DNA of 64,000 nt from Bacillota bacterium (GTDB lineage Bacteria > Bacillota > Clostridia > Oscillospirales > Ruminococcaceae): assembly GCA_023412215.1 (NCBI GenBank), contig JAEYNX010000014.1:1-64000 (forward strand), given 5' to 3'. The notes below the pieces were generated by a model that did not search any database, was not told where the DNA came from, and was given only the letters and a program-made list of their open reading frames with translations. Both the position numbers and the translations under genes were made by a program. Below, in pieces: positions 7,846 to 19,122 of this stretch (positions are counted from its first letter, which is position 1; each line of letters begins with the position of its first letter).

Positions 7846-9954
7846 TTATTGTTTCTTCTTGGCTTCCATCTCAAGCAGCGCGTCACGACGGGAGAGATTG
7901 ATGCGACCCTGCTGGTCGATCTCGGTAACCTTTACCACGATCTCATCGCCAACCGAAACGGCATCCTCCACCTTCTCCACACGCTTGGTGTCGAGCTTGG
8001 AGATGTGCACTAAGCCCTCCTTGCCGGGGGCAATCTCAACAAACGCGCCGAAGTTCATCAGGCGGGTAACCTTGCCCTTGTAGAACGCGCCTACCTCGGG
8101 GTCCATCACGATGGTCTGGATAACGCGAACGGCGCGACGGGCGTTGTCGATGTCAATGGAGGAAACAAATACGCTGCCGTCCTCCTCCACGTCGATCTTA
8201 ACGTCGCACTCGGCGCAGATCTTCTGAATCACCTTGCCGCCCTGGCCGATCACGTCGCGGATCTTATCCACATCGATCTTGAGGGTAAGCATCTTGGGCG
8301 CGTACTTGGAAAGCTCCTTCCTCGGCTCGGCAATGGCCTTGGCCATGATCTCGTCAAGGATGTAAAGGCGGGCTTTACGGGTTTTTTCAAACGCCTCTTT
8401 GATGATCTCGGGGGTAAGGCCGTCGGTCTTGATATCTACCTGAATGGCGGTGATGCCCTTGTGGGTGCCGCCTACCTTAAAGTCCATATCGCCGAAGAAG
8501 TCTTCGAGGCCCTGAATGTCCACCATCGTCATGAAGCGGTCGCCCTCGGTGATAAGGCCGCAGGAGATGCCCGCAACGGGGGTTTTGATGGGCACGCCCG
8601 CGTCCATCAGGGCGAGGGTGGAGGCACAGATGGAGCCCTGCGAGGTGGAGCCGTTGGACGAAAGCACCTCAGACACCATACGGATGGCATAGGGGAACTC
8701 CGCTACCGGCGGGATAACCGGCTCGAGCGCCCTCTCTGCCAGCGCACCGTGGCCGATTTCACGTCTGCCGGGGCCGCGGCTGGGCTTGGTTTCGCCTACC
8801 GAGTAGGAGGGGAAGTTGTACTGGTGCATGTAGCGCTTGCTCTCGGCCTCGTCAATGCCGTCGAGAATCTGCGCGTCACGAACCTGACCAAGGGTGGCGA
8901 TGGTGAGCACCTGTGTCTGGCCTCTGGTGAACATGCCGGAGCCGTGCACTCTGGGCAGCAGGCCAACCTCGGCGGCAAGGGGACGAATCTCGTCGATGCC
9001 TCTGCCGTCTACGCGCTTGCCGTCGTCAAGCAGCCAGCGGCGAACTACAAACTTTTGCAGCTTATACATAACCTCGGGAATCTGAGCCGCGAGGTCGGGG
9101 TATTCCTCGGTAAACTTGGCGGTCACCTCGTCTACGATCGGGGCGAGGCGTGCATCGCGCACGTTCTTATCGTCGGTATCCAGCGCGTATTTTACCTTGT
9201 CGATGGCAAACTCCTTCACGGCCTCGAACAGGTCGTGGTCTACCTCCATCGATTCGAAGGTGAACTTGGGCTTGCCGATCTCGGCAACGATGCCGTCGAT
9301 AAAGGCGATGATGCCCTTGATTTCCTCATGCGCCTTGATGATACCGTCGAGCATTACATCCTCCGGCACCTCGTTGGCGCCGGCCTCTACCATAACGATC
9401 TTACCGCGGGTAGCGGCTACCGTCACGCTCATTTCGCTCTTTGTGCGCTGCTCGGCGTTGGGGTTGATAACAACCTGCCCGTCAACCAGGCCGACATTCG
9501 CGCCGCCGATGGGGCCGTTCCACGGAATGTCGGAGATCGAGATGGCGATCGAGGTGCCGATCATGCCCGCGATCTCGGGGGAATAGTCGGGGTCTGCGCT
9601 CATCACGGTCATAACCACCGATACGTCGTTGCGCATGTCCTTGGGAAACAGCGGGCGGATGGGGCGGTCTACCAGACGGGAGGCGAGAATGGCCTTATCG
9701 GTGGGCCTGCCCTCGCGCTTTAAGAAGGAGCCGGGGATTCTGCCCACGGCGTAGAGCTTCTCTTCAAAATCTACCGAAAGGGGAAAGAAGTCGATGCCCT
9801 CGCGGGGCTTCTGGGATGCCGTAACGTTACAAAGCACCACGGTTTCACCGTAGCGAACAAGGCAGGAGCCGTTGGAGAGCCCGCACATCTTGCCGGTTTC
9901 TATCACAAGCTTGCCGCCTGCATAGGTGGTTTCAAAGGTCTTAAACTGAGACAT
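7846..9954 (-). CDS. pnp: polyribonucleotide nucleotidyltransferase (PNPase)
   Basis: 3'-5' phosphorolytic exoribonuclease of mRNA decay. The 702 residues are normal for the family: two RNase PH-like halves (the second with RGQTQVLTIATLGQ and the active-site stretch SNGSTSQGSICASTLALMDA), then a KH domain with the GQGG loop (near 567-570) and a C-terminal S1 RNA-binding domain (FYKGKVTRLMNFGAFVEI). The ATG follows GGAGGTAGCAT. It lies downstream of rpsO as in most bacteria and may be co-transcribed with it; its own leader contains a long imperfect inverted repeat (9999-10067). Confidence 0.97.
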   Translation of the reverse strand: MSQFKTFETTYAGGKLVIETGKMCGLSNGSCLVRYGETVVLCNVTASQKPREGIDFFPLSVDFEEKLYAVGRIPGSFLKREGRPTDKAILASRLVDRPIRPLFPKDMRNDVSVVMTVMSADPDYSPEIAGMIGTSIAISISDIPWNGPIGGANVGLVDGQVVINPNAEQRTKSEMSVTVAATRGKIVMVEAGANEVPEDVMLDGIIKAHEEIKGIIAFIDGIVAEIGKPKFTFESMEVDHDLFEAVKEFAIDKVKYALDTDDKNVRDARLAPIVDEVTAKFTEEYPDLAAQIPEVMYKLQKFVVRRWLLDDGKRVDGRGIDEIRPLAAEVGLLPRVHGSGMFTRGQTQVLTIATLGQVRDAQILDGIDEAESKRYMHQYNFPSYSVGETKPSRGPGRREIGHGALAERALEPVIPPVAEFPYAIRMVSEVLSSNGSTSQGSICASTLALMDAGVPIKTPVAGISCGLITEGDRFMTMVDIQGLEDFFGDMDFKVGGTHKGITAIQVDIKTDGLTPEIIKEAFEKTRKARLYILDEIMAKAIAEPRKELSKYAPKMLTLKIDVDKIRDVIGQGGKVIQKICAECDVKIDVEEDGSVFVSSIDIDNARRAVRVIQTIVMDPEVGAFYKGKVTRLMNFGAFVEIAPGKEGLVHISKLDTKRVEKVEDAVSVGDEIVVKVTEIDQQGRINLSRRDALLEMEAKKKQ

Positions 9955-9998
9955 ATGCTACCTCCGTTATTTAATTATATTGCATTGGGGGCAGCCGC

Positions 9999-10067
9999 GG
10001 TTTAGCAATAAATCCGATGCTCCGGCACACAAGGCAACGTCAAAGCATCCGATTCACTGCTAAAACC
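9999..10067 (-). promoter_or_regulatory. long imperfect inverted repeat in the rpsO-pnp intergenic leader
   Basis: The arm 9999-10021 (GGTTTAGCAATAAATCCGAT...) pairs with 10044-10067 (...CCGATTCACTGCTAAAACC) with a few mismatches and a loop of about 22 nt. In enteric bacteria a double-stranded pnp leader is cut by RNase III and gives PNPase autocontrol. A similar role here is inference. Confidence 0.4.
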
Positions 10068-10145
10068 TAAACGGCGCTACCCAAAAACAAGCGGGAAAGG
10101 TTTACATAAAAGATAGACGTCATGCGCTATCTCATTGAACGTTTT

Positions 10146-10176
10146 GAAGGCAGACGGAGCCTTCCGCCTGCCTTCA
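10146..10176 (-). terminator. rpsO downstream hairpin (partial terminator)
   Basis: On the minus strand GAAGGCAGGCGGA pairs with TCCGTCTGCCTTC (one G-U pair). It sits 13 nt after the rpsO stop, but only a weak T-tract follows, so it may be a processing or attenuating hairpin rather than a full terminator. Confidence 0.5.
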
Positions 10177-10188
10177 TTGTCACAAGGA

Positions 10189-10452
10189 TTACTTGCGAAG
10201 ACCGAGCTTCTTAATGATTTCGCGGTATCTCTCAATATCCTTCTTCATAAGGTAGTTTAAGAGATTACGGCGGCGGCCAACCATCTTCAGCAGGCCCCTG
10301 CGGGAGTGGTGGTCGTTTTTGTGTTCCTTTAAGTGGCCGGTGAGGTCGTTGATCCTCTTGGTGAGAATCGCAATCTGCACCTCGGGGGAACCGGTGTCAC
10401 CCTCGTGCTTGGCATTCTCAAGAATAACCTGTGTTTTTTCTTCTTTTAACAT
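10189..10452 (-). CDS. rpsO: 30S ribosomal protein S15
   Basis: An 87-residue primary 16S rRNA-binding protein of the small-subunit platform. Full-length, with the conserved GDTGSPEVQIAILTKRINDL and DHHSRRGLLKMVGRRRNLL. The start follows AGAGGTG. Transcribed from a near-consensus promoter at 10613-10641 through a leader of about 150 nt; S15 autoregulates through its leader in several bacteria, so the leader is a candidate S15 target. Confidence 0.97.
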   Translation of the reverse strand: MLKEEKTQVILENAKHEGDTGSPEVQIAILTKRINDLTGHLKEHKNDHHSRRGLLKMVGRRRNLLNYLMKKDIERYREIIKKLGLRK

Positions 10453-10612
10453 GGTCTTTCACCTCTTTAAAATAGTCCACCGCATCATAGCCTAGGGCGG
10501 GTAAATCTCCTTGATTACAAGGCGTAACCCCTAAGCCAAGAAAGCGTGGCAACCATAACGCGGCCTCACGCGGCGCACAGAAAGGCGCTATGCGCAAGTG
10601 CATTATTGGTTT

Positions 10613-10641
10613 ATTATAGCATATCCCGTTTTCTATGTAAA
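10613..10641 (-). promoter_or_regulatory. sigma-A promoter for rpsO(-pnp)
   Basis: TTTACA, a 17-nt spacer and TATAAT on the minus strand. The start would fall near 10606, giving a GC-rich leader of about 150 nt before rpsO. Confidence 0.8.
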
Positions 10642-10684
10642 TACCCTGCTGTGTGCAATATTTGCAGACAGGCCTGCAAGCACC

Positions 10685-11620
10685 CTACCGCGCCTCTTTG
10701 AGCCACAGATCGAAATGCTCCCGCACCGCGGCGGTATCCTCGGCGATGGCGTCTTTAAGCTGTGCGAGGGTGTCAAAGCGCAGTTCATCGCGTAAAAACC
10801 GGATCAAATGCACCTCCACGCGCCTGCCGTAAAGGTCGCCCGAGTAATCGAGGATATAGGTCTCGCTGTTGGGCGAAAGCCCGCCCTCGATGGTGGGGCG
10901 CACGCCGATGTTGGTGACCGCGGGCAGCCGTTTGCCATGCAAGGTCACATAAGCGGCGTAAACCCCGCAGCGCGGCAGGAACATGCCCGCGCCGAAGCGC
11001 TGGTTGATGGTGGGAAAATCGAGCGTCCTACCGATGCGCTTGCCCGCGACAACGGGGTAATCGTAGGAAAACGGCCTGCCCAAAAGCTTTGCGGCCTGCA
11101 CGGCCTCCCCCGCCGCCAGCAGCGCGCGGATGCGGGTGGAGCTCACCGGGGCGCCTTCCGCCACCACATCGGGCACCACATGCAGCGTGATGTCGCACTC
11201 GCCGCACAGGCGGGCGAGCAGCCGCACGTCGCCGCCGGCACGCCTGCCAAAGCGAAAGCTCTCGCCGCAGCAGAGCACCTTCGCCTGCAGCTTCTGCCAA
11301 AGCACCTGCTTGACAAACGCCTCCGGCTCGTAGTCTTTAAACTCGGCAAAGTCGGGCACAAACAGGTAATCGACGCCCAAACGCCGCATCAGCCTTTCTT
11401 TGACGGTGAAGGCGGTGAGGTTTTTACTGCCCTTGCCGCTTTCAGGGCTTGCTTTGTTCGTGGAAAACGAAAAGACGCAGGTTTTAAGCCCTTTTGCCTT
11501 GTAGCTTTTGGCCTTGCGGATAACCGCCCTGTGCCCGAGATGCACCCCGTCGAAGTAGCCGAGCGCGACCGCACAGGGCTGTGAAAGAGGGGAACCGCTT
11601 AATGTATCTACCGTAATCAA
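10685..11620 (-). CDS. ribF: bifunctional riboflavin kinase/FAD synthetase
   Basis: Makes FMN from riboflavin and FAD from FMN. The N-terminal adenylyltransferase domain shows ALGYFDGVHLGHRAVI and SSTRIRALLAAGE; the C-terminal riboflavin-kinase domain shows GRTLDFPTIN, GVYAAYV and NIGVRPTI. The length (311) is normal. The start is TTG, with AAAGGA about 13 nt upstream and no in-frame ATG near. It follows truB, with a possible terminator hairpin between them, matching the common truB-ribF-rpsO order. Confidence 0.96.
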   Translation of the reverse strand: MITVDTLSGSPLSQPCAVALGYFDGVHLGHRAVIRKAKSYKAKGLKTCVFSFSTNKASPESGKGSKNLTAFTVKERLMRRLGVDYLFVPDFAEFKDYEPEAFVKQVLWQKLQAKVLCCGESFRFGRRAGGDVRLLARLCGECDITLHVVPDVVAEGAPVSSTRIRALLAAGEAVQAAKLLGRPFSYDYPVVAGKRIGRTLDFPTINQRFGAGMFLPRCGVYAAYVTLHGKRLPAVTNIGVRPTIEGGLSPNSETYILDYSGDLYGRRVEVHLIRFLRDELRFDTLAQLKDAIAEDTAAVREHFDLWLKEAR

Positions 11621-11690
11621 CGCTGCCGAGACATCCTTTCTTTATTGCGCCTGCATGTCATACCCAAACTGAGCGCAAACCAAGATAAAC

Positions 11691-11720
11691 AAAAACGGCG
11701 CGGCGTGAGCACGCGCGCCG
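11691..11720 (-). terminator. hairpin with T-run between truB and ribF
   Basis: On the minus strand a GC-rich stem (CGGCGCG / CGCGCCG extended by a bulged segment) is followed by TTTTTG. It may terminate part of the transcription from truB. Confidence 0.6.
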
Positions 11721-11732
11721 ACAAATACCAAA

Positions 11733-12638
11733 TCAAAGCTGCTTCGCCCCAAAAAAGCTGCGTACACGCAACAGCTGCGTTTCCTCCTCGATATATCCGA
11801 GGCCCAGAAACGACCCGTCATGGGCGTACACCCTAATATTCTCCCGCGTCGGGGCGAGCGAAAGGGCTACCGCATCGAGCTTAACGCCGTTTAAAAAGCG
11901 GCGGGTGTTTTCTTCGTTTAACTGTACCGCAGGCAGGCTCTCAAACGCCTTTTCAATGGGTATGAGTGTTTGCTCAAGCTCCCCCGCTTCCATCAGCCGC
12001 TGCACCTCGTCAAAGGTCAGGCAGTCTTTGAGCACAAACCCCGCCGCCCTGGTGCGCTTGAGCGCGGTCATCACCGCGCCGCAGCCCAAGGCCTCGCCGA
12101 TATCGTGGCACAGTGTGCGTAGGTAGGTACCCTTGGAGCAGCTCACCTCGATGGTGTACTCCCCCGCCTGCCCGTCGCTGTGCAGCACCGTCAGGCTTTG
12201 GATTGTCACGGTGCGCGTGGGGCGTTCTACCTCGCCGCCCTTGCGCGCGATGTCGTACAGGCGCCTGCCGTCCACCTTCACGGCGGAGTACATCGGCACC
12301 AGCTGGGGGATTTCGCCTACAAAGCGCGCTGCCGCAGCGGCAAACTGTTCGGCGGTAACGGCATGTTCACGCGTATGAATCACGGTGCCCCAGATATCCT
12401 GCGTATCGGTGGTAAGGCCAAGGCGCAGAGACGCGACGTAGGTTTTATCCGAATTGGGCAGCAGGTTGCAGGCTTTGGTGGCACCCCCCACAAATATGGG
12501 CAGTACCCCCGTCGCCATGGGGTCGAGCGTGCCCGCGTGCCCGAGCCTTTTGGTTTTTAAGATGCCGCGCAGCTTTGCCACCATATCAAAGGAGGTAAAG
12601 TCTTGCGGTTTGTTCATTAAAAGGATTCCATCCACCAA
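11733..12638 (-). CDS. truB: tRNA pseudouridine-55 synthase
   Basis: Converts U55 of the T-loop in all elongator tRNAs to pseudouridine. The N-terminal signature GILLMNKPQDFTSFD and the catalytic-Asp motif KRLGHAGTLDPMATGVLPI are intact, and the KGTYLRTLCHDIG motif follows. It is 301 residues with the C-terminal PUA-like extension (RVRSFFGAKQL). The start is TTG (5 nt after AAAGGAGG) or, with better spacing, the next codon GTG (8 nt). An 800-bp repeat-rich gap separates it from nrnA upstream. Confidence 0.96.
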   Translation of the reverse strand: MVDGILLMNKPQDFTSFDMVAKLRGILKTKRLGHAGTLDPMATGVLPIFVGGATKACNLLPNSDKTYVASLRLGLTTDTQDIWGTVIHTREHAVTAEQFAAAAARFVGEIPQLVPMYSAVKVDGRRLYDIARKGGEVERPTRTVTIQSLTVLHSDGQAGEYTIEVSCSKGTYLRTLCHDIGEALGCGAVMTALKRTRAAGFVLKDCLTFDEVQRLMEAGELEQTLIPIEKAFESLPAVQLNEENTRRFLNGVKLDAVALSLAPTRENIRVYAHDGSFLGLGYIEEETQLLRVRSFFGAKQL

Positions 12639-12666
12639 ACCGACCTCCTTTCATATTGTTGTCGCC

Positions 12667-13420
12667 GTAGGGACAGGGCTTGCCCCTGTCCGCATTTGGT
12701 CTTGACATATGTTATGCAGACCGCGGGGCGTCGAGGACGCCGCCCTCTACAGAGGGCAGAGATAAGAGGACAGACGGCAGAAGATTACATCCCGCACTTG
12801 TACCAAATGATGCGGGTAGCCGCCTGTTTGCCCGCGCCGCTCTCTATCCAAGATTCGTACAAATCCAAAAGAAAGTGGCGGCTTACGGATGCGGATACGC
12901 CTTTCTACGATTGAGTGAACGAGGGAATAGCTGCAAACCGCAGTTTACAGCTACAAAAGCATGACCTAAGGCTGGGGCCGCATGTCATACTTTTGCCGAG
13001 TTTACTGCGATAGTGTATCAGTTATCCCTCCGCAGCCGTAAGCCGCGGGGTGCAGGGAACTCCCTGTTTCGCTGGGCTTTTCAGCTTGCTGAAAAGCTGC
13101 TTCTCTTTCCCGAACAGGAAAAGTAGGGGCCCGTCGCGGCCTGAGCGACAATCTAAAATGAATAAGAATCTACTCTTAAGGTACAGCGAACAATCATCGG
13201 GGAAACAGCGGGCGATTGATAATCGCCCCTACACCACCCGTGAGCATTCGGACAACCGCAAAGGTTGTCCTACGCGAACGTGAAAATTGCGCTGTAGGGA
13301 CAGGGCCGGTCCCTGTCCACATTGCATGCGCGCGAGGTAAAACGGGCGGGAGAACCCCGCCCCTACATATTTAACGCGGGGGCGGTTGAACCATTGCGGG
13401 CGAACACAGTTCGCCCCTAC
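12667..13420. repeat. cluster of GTAGGG-family palindromes between nrnA and truB
   Basis: At least eight palindromic units: 12667-12691 (ACAGGGC/GCCCCTGT stem), 12725-12750 (GCGTC/GACGC), 13210-13232 (CGATT/AATCG), 13249-13272 (GGACAACC/GGTTGTCC), 13294-13318, 13344-13366 and 13398-13420 (CGAAC/GTTCG), plus the hairpin CTTTTCAGC/GCTGAAAAG near 13080. Each carries GTAGGG or its complement at one end, but the stems differ. The stretch 12760-13040 has no recognisable gene. A further motif at 13132-13151 (GTCGCGGCCTGAGCGACAAT) recurs on the other strand at 57819-57838. Confidence 0.75.
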
Positions 13421-13442
13421 AGTAAACGCTGATAGGACAGCG

Positions 13443-14387
13443 TTATACAAACCGCGCGATGGTATCGAGCACGGTTTTCTTGGCACGGTCAAGGTCACCC
13501 TCGACAATACAGCCCGCAGCCTTTACATGGCCGCCGCCGCCGAGCAGGCCGCAGATCTTTGAGGCGTCGAAGCCCTCGTTGGTGCGCATCGAAACCTTGA
13601 ACTCGCCTGAATCCTTCTCGCGCAGCATCACACCGATCTGCACGCCCTCGATCTGGCGCGGCAGCGTGGAGAGCCCCTCCAGCTCGCTTTCGGCGGCGCC
13701 GGAGGACTGCAGCATCTGCTTGGTGATCGAGATAACGGCGCAGCGCCGGTCGAAATAATACTCGATGGAGCTTAACACCTGCTGTTCGATGGCGATGCGG
13801 CTCTGGGTCTTGGTTTCAAACATCAGGCGGTTGATCTTGCCGATCTTCACCTCGCACTGCATCATGCGCGCGGCGATGCGGTGGCTGTTTACCGTGGTGT
13901 TGGAGAAACGGAAGCAGCCGGTATCGGTGGCGATGCCCGTGTAGATGCAAGTGCCGATGCGCTCGTCAAACTTAACCCCTATGCCCTTGAGCACCTCATA
14001 CATAATCTCGCAGGTGGCCGCCGCCTTGGGCCTTAAAAGCAGGTGGCGGGCATAGCGGGTATTGGAAGGGTGATGGTCGATGCAAAGGTCCACCTTGTCG
14101 GCGAGGGGGCTGTATTTAGCACCAAAAAGCTGCTTGTCCGCCAAATCCACCGCCACGATGAAATCGGGCTCAAACTTCTCCTCGGCATACCCCTCAAACA
14201 GAAAATCATACCGCGTGGGAAACTCGTCGGAGCACACGACTCTAACCCGTTTGCCCAACTGCTTAAGCCCGTAATAGAGGGCAAAGCCGCTGCCCAGCGT
14301 GTCTCCGTCCGGGCTTTGATGGGTGATGATCAGAATATTGTCATGTGCAAGGAGCGTTTTGCAGGCCGTTTTCATGCCGATATTCAT
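13443..14387 (-). CDS. nrnA: DHH-family phosphoesterase (nanoRNase/PAP phosphatase)
   Basis: Degrades very short RNAs and, in many relatives, 3'-phosphoadenosine 5'-phosphate. DHH-family metal motifs are visible: THQSPDGDTLGSG, VAVDLADKQL, DHHPSN and YTGIATDTGCFRFSNT. The C-terminal DHHA1 domain ends with GLLGGGGHVKAAGC. About 314 residues from MNIGMKTA, the usual size; longer forms would add an atypical basic N-terminus and run into rbfA. It sits directly after rbfA, as in Bacillus and Clostridium. Confidence 0.92.
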   Translation of the reverse strand: MNIGMKTACKTLLAHDNILIITHQSPDGDTLGSGFALYYGLKQLGKRVRVVCSDEFPTRYDFLFEGYAEEKFEPDFIVAVDLADKQLFGAKYSPLADKVDLCIDHHPSNTRYARHLLLRPKAAATCEIMYEVLKGIGVKFDERIGTCIYTGIATDTGCFRFSNTTVNSHRIAARMMQCEVKIGKINRLMFETKTQSRIAIEQQVLSSIEYYFDRRCAVISITKQMLQSSGAAESELEGLSTLPRQIEGVQIGVMLREKDSGEFKVSMRTNEGFDASKICGLLGGGGHVKAAGCIVEGDLDRAKKTVLDTIARFV

Positions 14388-14499
14388 CGATTTTATCCAT
14401 GCCTTTCCTGCTTTATGCCGGCAAGGCACAAAGCCCACTTGAAGATAAGCGCTAAAGGAATATAAACCGCGGGGGATGCAACGCGCTCCCCTGCGGGCT

Positions 14500-14898
14500 T
14501 TACTGCGGGGCGTTTCCCGGGCTTTCGGGCTTCGACTCACTGTGGTCGGGCGCCATCTCTTTGAGCAGGCGGCTGATCTCCGCGCTGTGCTCGATGGAGT
14601 TATCTGCCAAGAACTTAAGCTCGGGCGAGGTGCGCAGGCTTAGGCGCTCGTTGATCTCGTGGCGGATAAACCCCGCCGCGTGCTGCAGGCCCTTTACCGC
14701 TTCCCTTGCCGCCTCATAGCCGCCCATCGAGCTTACATACACCTTGGCGTGGGACATATCGCCCGACAAATCCACCTTCACGATGCTGAGCAGGCCTGTG
14801 ATACGAGGGTCTTTGAGCGAGCGCATGATGTCGGTAAGCTCGCGTTTAATATCTTCGCTGATTCGTTCTACTTTATGATTGGCCACGATAGGTTTCAC
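14500..14898 (-). CDS. rbfA: 30S ribosome-binding factor A
   Basis: Assists late 16S rRNA processing and cold adaptation by binding the free 30S subunit. The 132-residue protein shows the typical RISEDIKRELTDIMRSLKDPRI start, HAKVYVSSMG and LRTSPELKFLADNSIEHSAEI. The C-terminal tail (after about residue 115) is polar and not conserved. Preceded by GGGGAGG. In operon with infB upstream. Confidence 0.96.
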   Translation of the reverse strand: MKPIVANHKVERISEDIKRELTDIMRSLKDPRITGLLSIVKVDLSGDMSHAKVYVSSMGGYEAAREAVKGLQHAAGFIRHEINERLSLRTSPELKFLADNSIEHSAEISRLLKEMAPDHSESKPESPGNAPQ

Positions 14899-14970
14899 GT
14901 CCTCCCCACGGTTGAAAGAATTTCTTCCAACCGAAGCTCCTAGTATTTAAGTGCGAGGGCTAAGGCTTGC

Positions 14971-17306
<2,336 letters not shown>

Positions 17307-17310
<4 letters not shown>

Positions 17311-17630
17311 ATCTTACCTCCATCATTTGCCAGCTCACATATCTTGCGTCTTAAACCCTCGTCGGTCACCGCAAATATCCCCGCGCGTTTGGCGGCGATA
17401 TGCCCGATCTCATCCATCGTGGCGTTTACGGCAACCGCGCCGGCACCTTCGCGTTCACAAAGGAAGTTTAATTCCTTCAAGGTCTTGGGCGAGATGTCGC
17501 TTGCGTAAAACACGCTGGGTATCTTGCCTGTGCGCACGCCGTCCGCTACAATGTCAAAGCCCAGCACCAGCTTGCCCGCCCGCCTGCTCATGCCGATCAT
17601 GGCAAGCAGCTTTGCGTTATCCCTATCCAT
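17307..17630 (-). CDS. ylxQ: L7Ae-family RNA-binding protein YlxQ
   Basis: A 107-residue L7Ae/L30e-like protein that probably binds kink-turn-like RNA. The family signatures are LLAMIGMSRRAGKLVLGFD at the start and VFYASDISPKTLKEL in the middle. It lies between rnpM and infB and overlaps both, the conserved Firmicutes order, which links it to ribosome assembly or tRNA processing. Confidence 0.92.
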
Positions 17631-17895
17631 CCTTTCGCAATTCCTCCTCGAGCCTGTCGTAAACCTCGTCGGGAATCGCGCTTGAAAACGCCCGCTCGAT
17701 GCGTTTGGTCTTGCGCGCCTTCTTCAGGCAGTCCGGGTTTTTGCATACATACGCGCCCCTGCCCGCCTTGCGCCCTGTCAGGTCCAGCGATATCTCGCCT
17801 TCGGCGCTTTTAACCACCCGAACAAGCTCCCGCTTGGGCTTCATCTCGCCGCATCCTGTGCACATGCGCAGCGGCACACGTTTCGCTTGCACCAT
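17623..17895 (-). CDS. rnpM: RNase P modulator RnpM (YlxR, DUF448)
   Basis: A 90-residue nucleic-acid-binding protein of the YlxR family, reported in Bacillus to bind RNase P RNA and modulate its activity. Visible motifs are RMCTGCGEMKPKRELVRVV and GRKAGRGAYVCKNPDCL, with four cysteines that could hold zinc. The start MVQAKRVP follows AAGGAG by 7 nt; an upstream in-frame ATG adds an unlikely extension. Between nusA and ylxQ. Confidence 0.93.
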   Translation of the reverse strand: MVQAKRVPLRMCTGCGEMKPKRELVRVVKSAEGEISLDLTGRKAGRGAYVCKNPDCLKKARKTKRIERAFSSAIPDEVYDRLEEELRKDG

Positions 17896-18036
17896 ACAAC
17901 CACTCCTTAGCCTGAATCCCTGCTTTTTAAACCCTATACTCATCCTGCAACAACGCAAAGCATGGTTGCTCCCGCCAAAGGCGGGGGTTAAAAAAGCAAT
18001 TTTATCACTTTTTTAATCAAGAATCAGTATCACGCC

Positions 18037-19122
18037 TTACTCCTGCGCGGTGTCGGCCTTGGGCGCCTCGGGTTCCTCACCGTAGAAGCCGCTCTCGGGC
18101 CGGATATCTATCTTATAGCCTGTCAGCCTTGCCGCGAGTCTGGCGTTCTGCCCCTTGTTGCCGATGGCGAGCGAAAGCTGCGAATCGGGCACCGTCGCCC
18201 TGCAGGAGCGCGCCGCGGCGTCAAGCACCTCAACGCTCACCACGTCGGCGGGCGAAAGCGCCTCGGCCACGAACTTCTCGGGGCTTTCGCTAAAGCGTAC
18301 CACATCGATCTTTTCACCGCCCAGCTCGTCGACGATCCTCGAAACGCGCGTGCCCTTGGGGCCGATGCAGGCGCCCACCGGGTCTACGTTCTCGTCCTTG
18401 CTGAATACCGCGATCTTGGTGCGGGAACCGGCCTCACGCGAAACGGCCTTAATCTCGACGGTTCCGTCGTAGATCTCGGGCACCTCCATCTCAAACAGGC
18501 GCTTGACAAGCCCCGGATGGGTGCGGGAGATCATCACCTTCGGGCCTTTGTCGCCCTCCTCCACGTTCACGATGTATACCTTCACGCGATCGCCGTCCCT
18601 GAGCACCTCGCCGGGCACCATCTCGCTCTTGGGCAGTACCGCCTCGTTTTTGCCGATCTCAAGGGTCGCGCTGCCCTTCTTGGGGTCTACCTTCTGCACC
18701 ACCGCGGTGACGATCTCGTGGTGCTTGCTCTGGAAGTCTTTAAAGGTCTGGCTTCTTTCCGCCTCGCGGATGCCCTGACGGATGATGTGCTTGGCGGTCT
18801 GCGCCGCGATGCGCCCGAACTGCTTGGTCTCAAGCTTTACATCCACGTACTCGTCGAGCTTTGCGCGCTTGCTGTGCTTTTTGGCCTCCTCGGTCTGAAT
18901 CTGGGTGGCGCTGTTTTCCACCACCTCCACCACCTGCTTGCGGATAGCCACATTAAAAACGCCCTCAACGGGGTCGATGTCTACAATCACATTATCGGAC
19001 GCGCCGTAGTCACGTTTTACGGCGTTAAGTATGGCGTTGCGGATCTTCTCGATCAAATGCTCCGCCGGAATGCCTTTTTCTTTTTCGAGCAGATTGAGCG
19101 CGTCAAAAAACTCGTTATTCAT
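18037..19122 (-). CDS. nusA: transcription elongation/termination factor NusA
   Basis: Binds RNA polymerase and nascent RNA and affects pausing, termination and antitermination. It is 361 residues: the N-terminal polymerase-binding domain, an S1 domain (about 135-200), and tandem KH domains (CIGPKGTRVSRIVDELGGEK and LSLAIGNKGQNARLAARLTG). The short acidic C-terminus lacks the extra AR repeats of enteric NusA, as is normal in Firmicutes. It overlaps the rimP end by 8 nt and has a GGAGG site. Confidence 0.97.
   Translation of the reverse strand: MNNEFFDALNLLEKEKGIPAEHLIEKIRNAILNAVKRDYGASDNVIVDIDPVEGVFNVAIRKQVVEVVENSATQIQTEEAKKHSKRAKLDEYVDVKLETKQFGRIAAQTAKHIIRQGIREAERSQTFKDFQSKHHEIVTAVVQKVDPKKGSATLEIGKNEAVLPKSEMVPGEVLRDGDRVKVYIVNVEEGDKGPKVMISRTHPGLVKRLFEMEVPEIYDGTVEIKAVSREAGSRTKIAVFSKDENVDPVGACIGPKGTRVSRIVDELGGEKIDVVRFSESPEKFVAEALSPADVVSVEVLDAAARSCRATVPDSQLSLAIGNKGQNARLAARLTGYKIDIRPESGFYGEEPEAPKADTAQE

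Noticed and set aside
8461..9723. Long plus-strand open frame opposite pnp
   Set aside because: It is antisense to an intact, highly conserved gene, has histidine/glycine-rich shadow composition typical of GC-rich antisense frames, and has no ribosome site.
12696..13283. Small open frames in the nrnA-truB gap
   Set aside because: They are made of palindromic repeats, lack ribosome sites and show no protein-like conservation.
13443..14540. Extended N-terminus of NrnA
   Set aside because: The extra 51 residues are basic, not family-like and overlap rbfA; starting at 14387 gives the family length.
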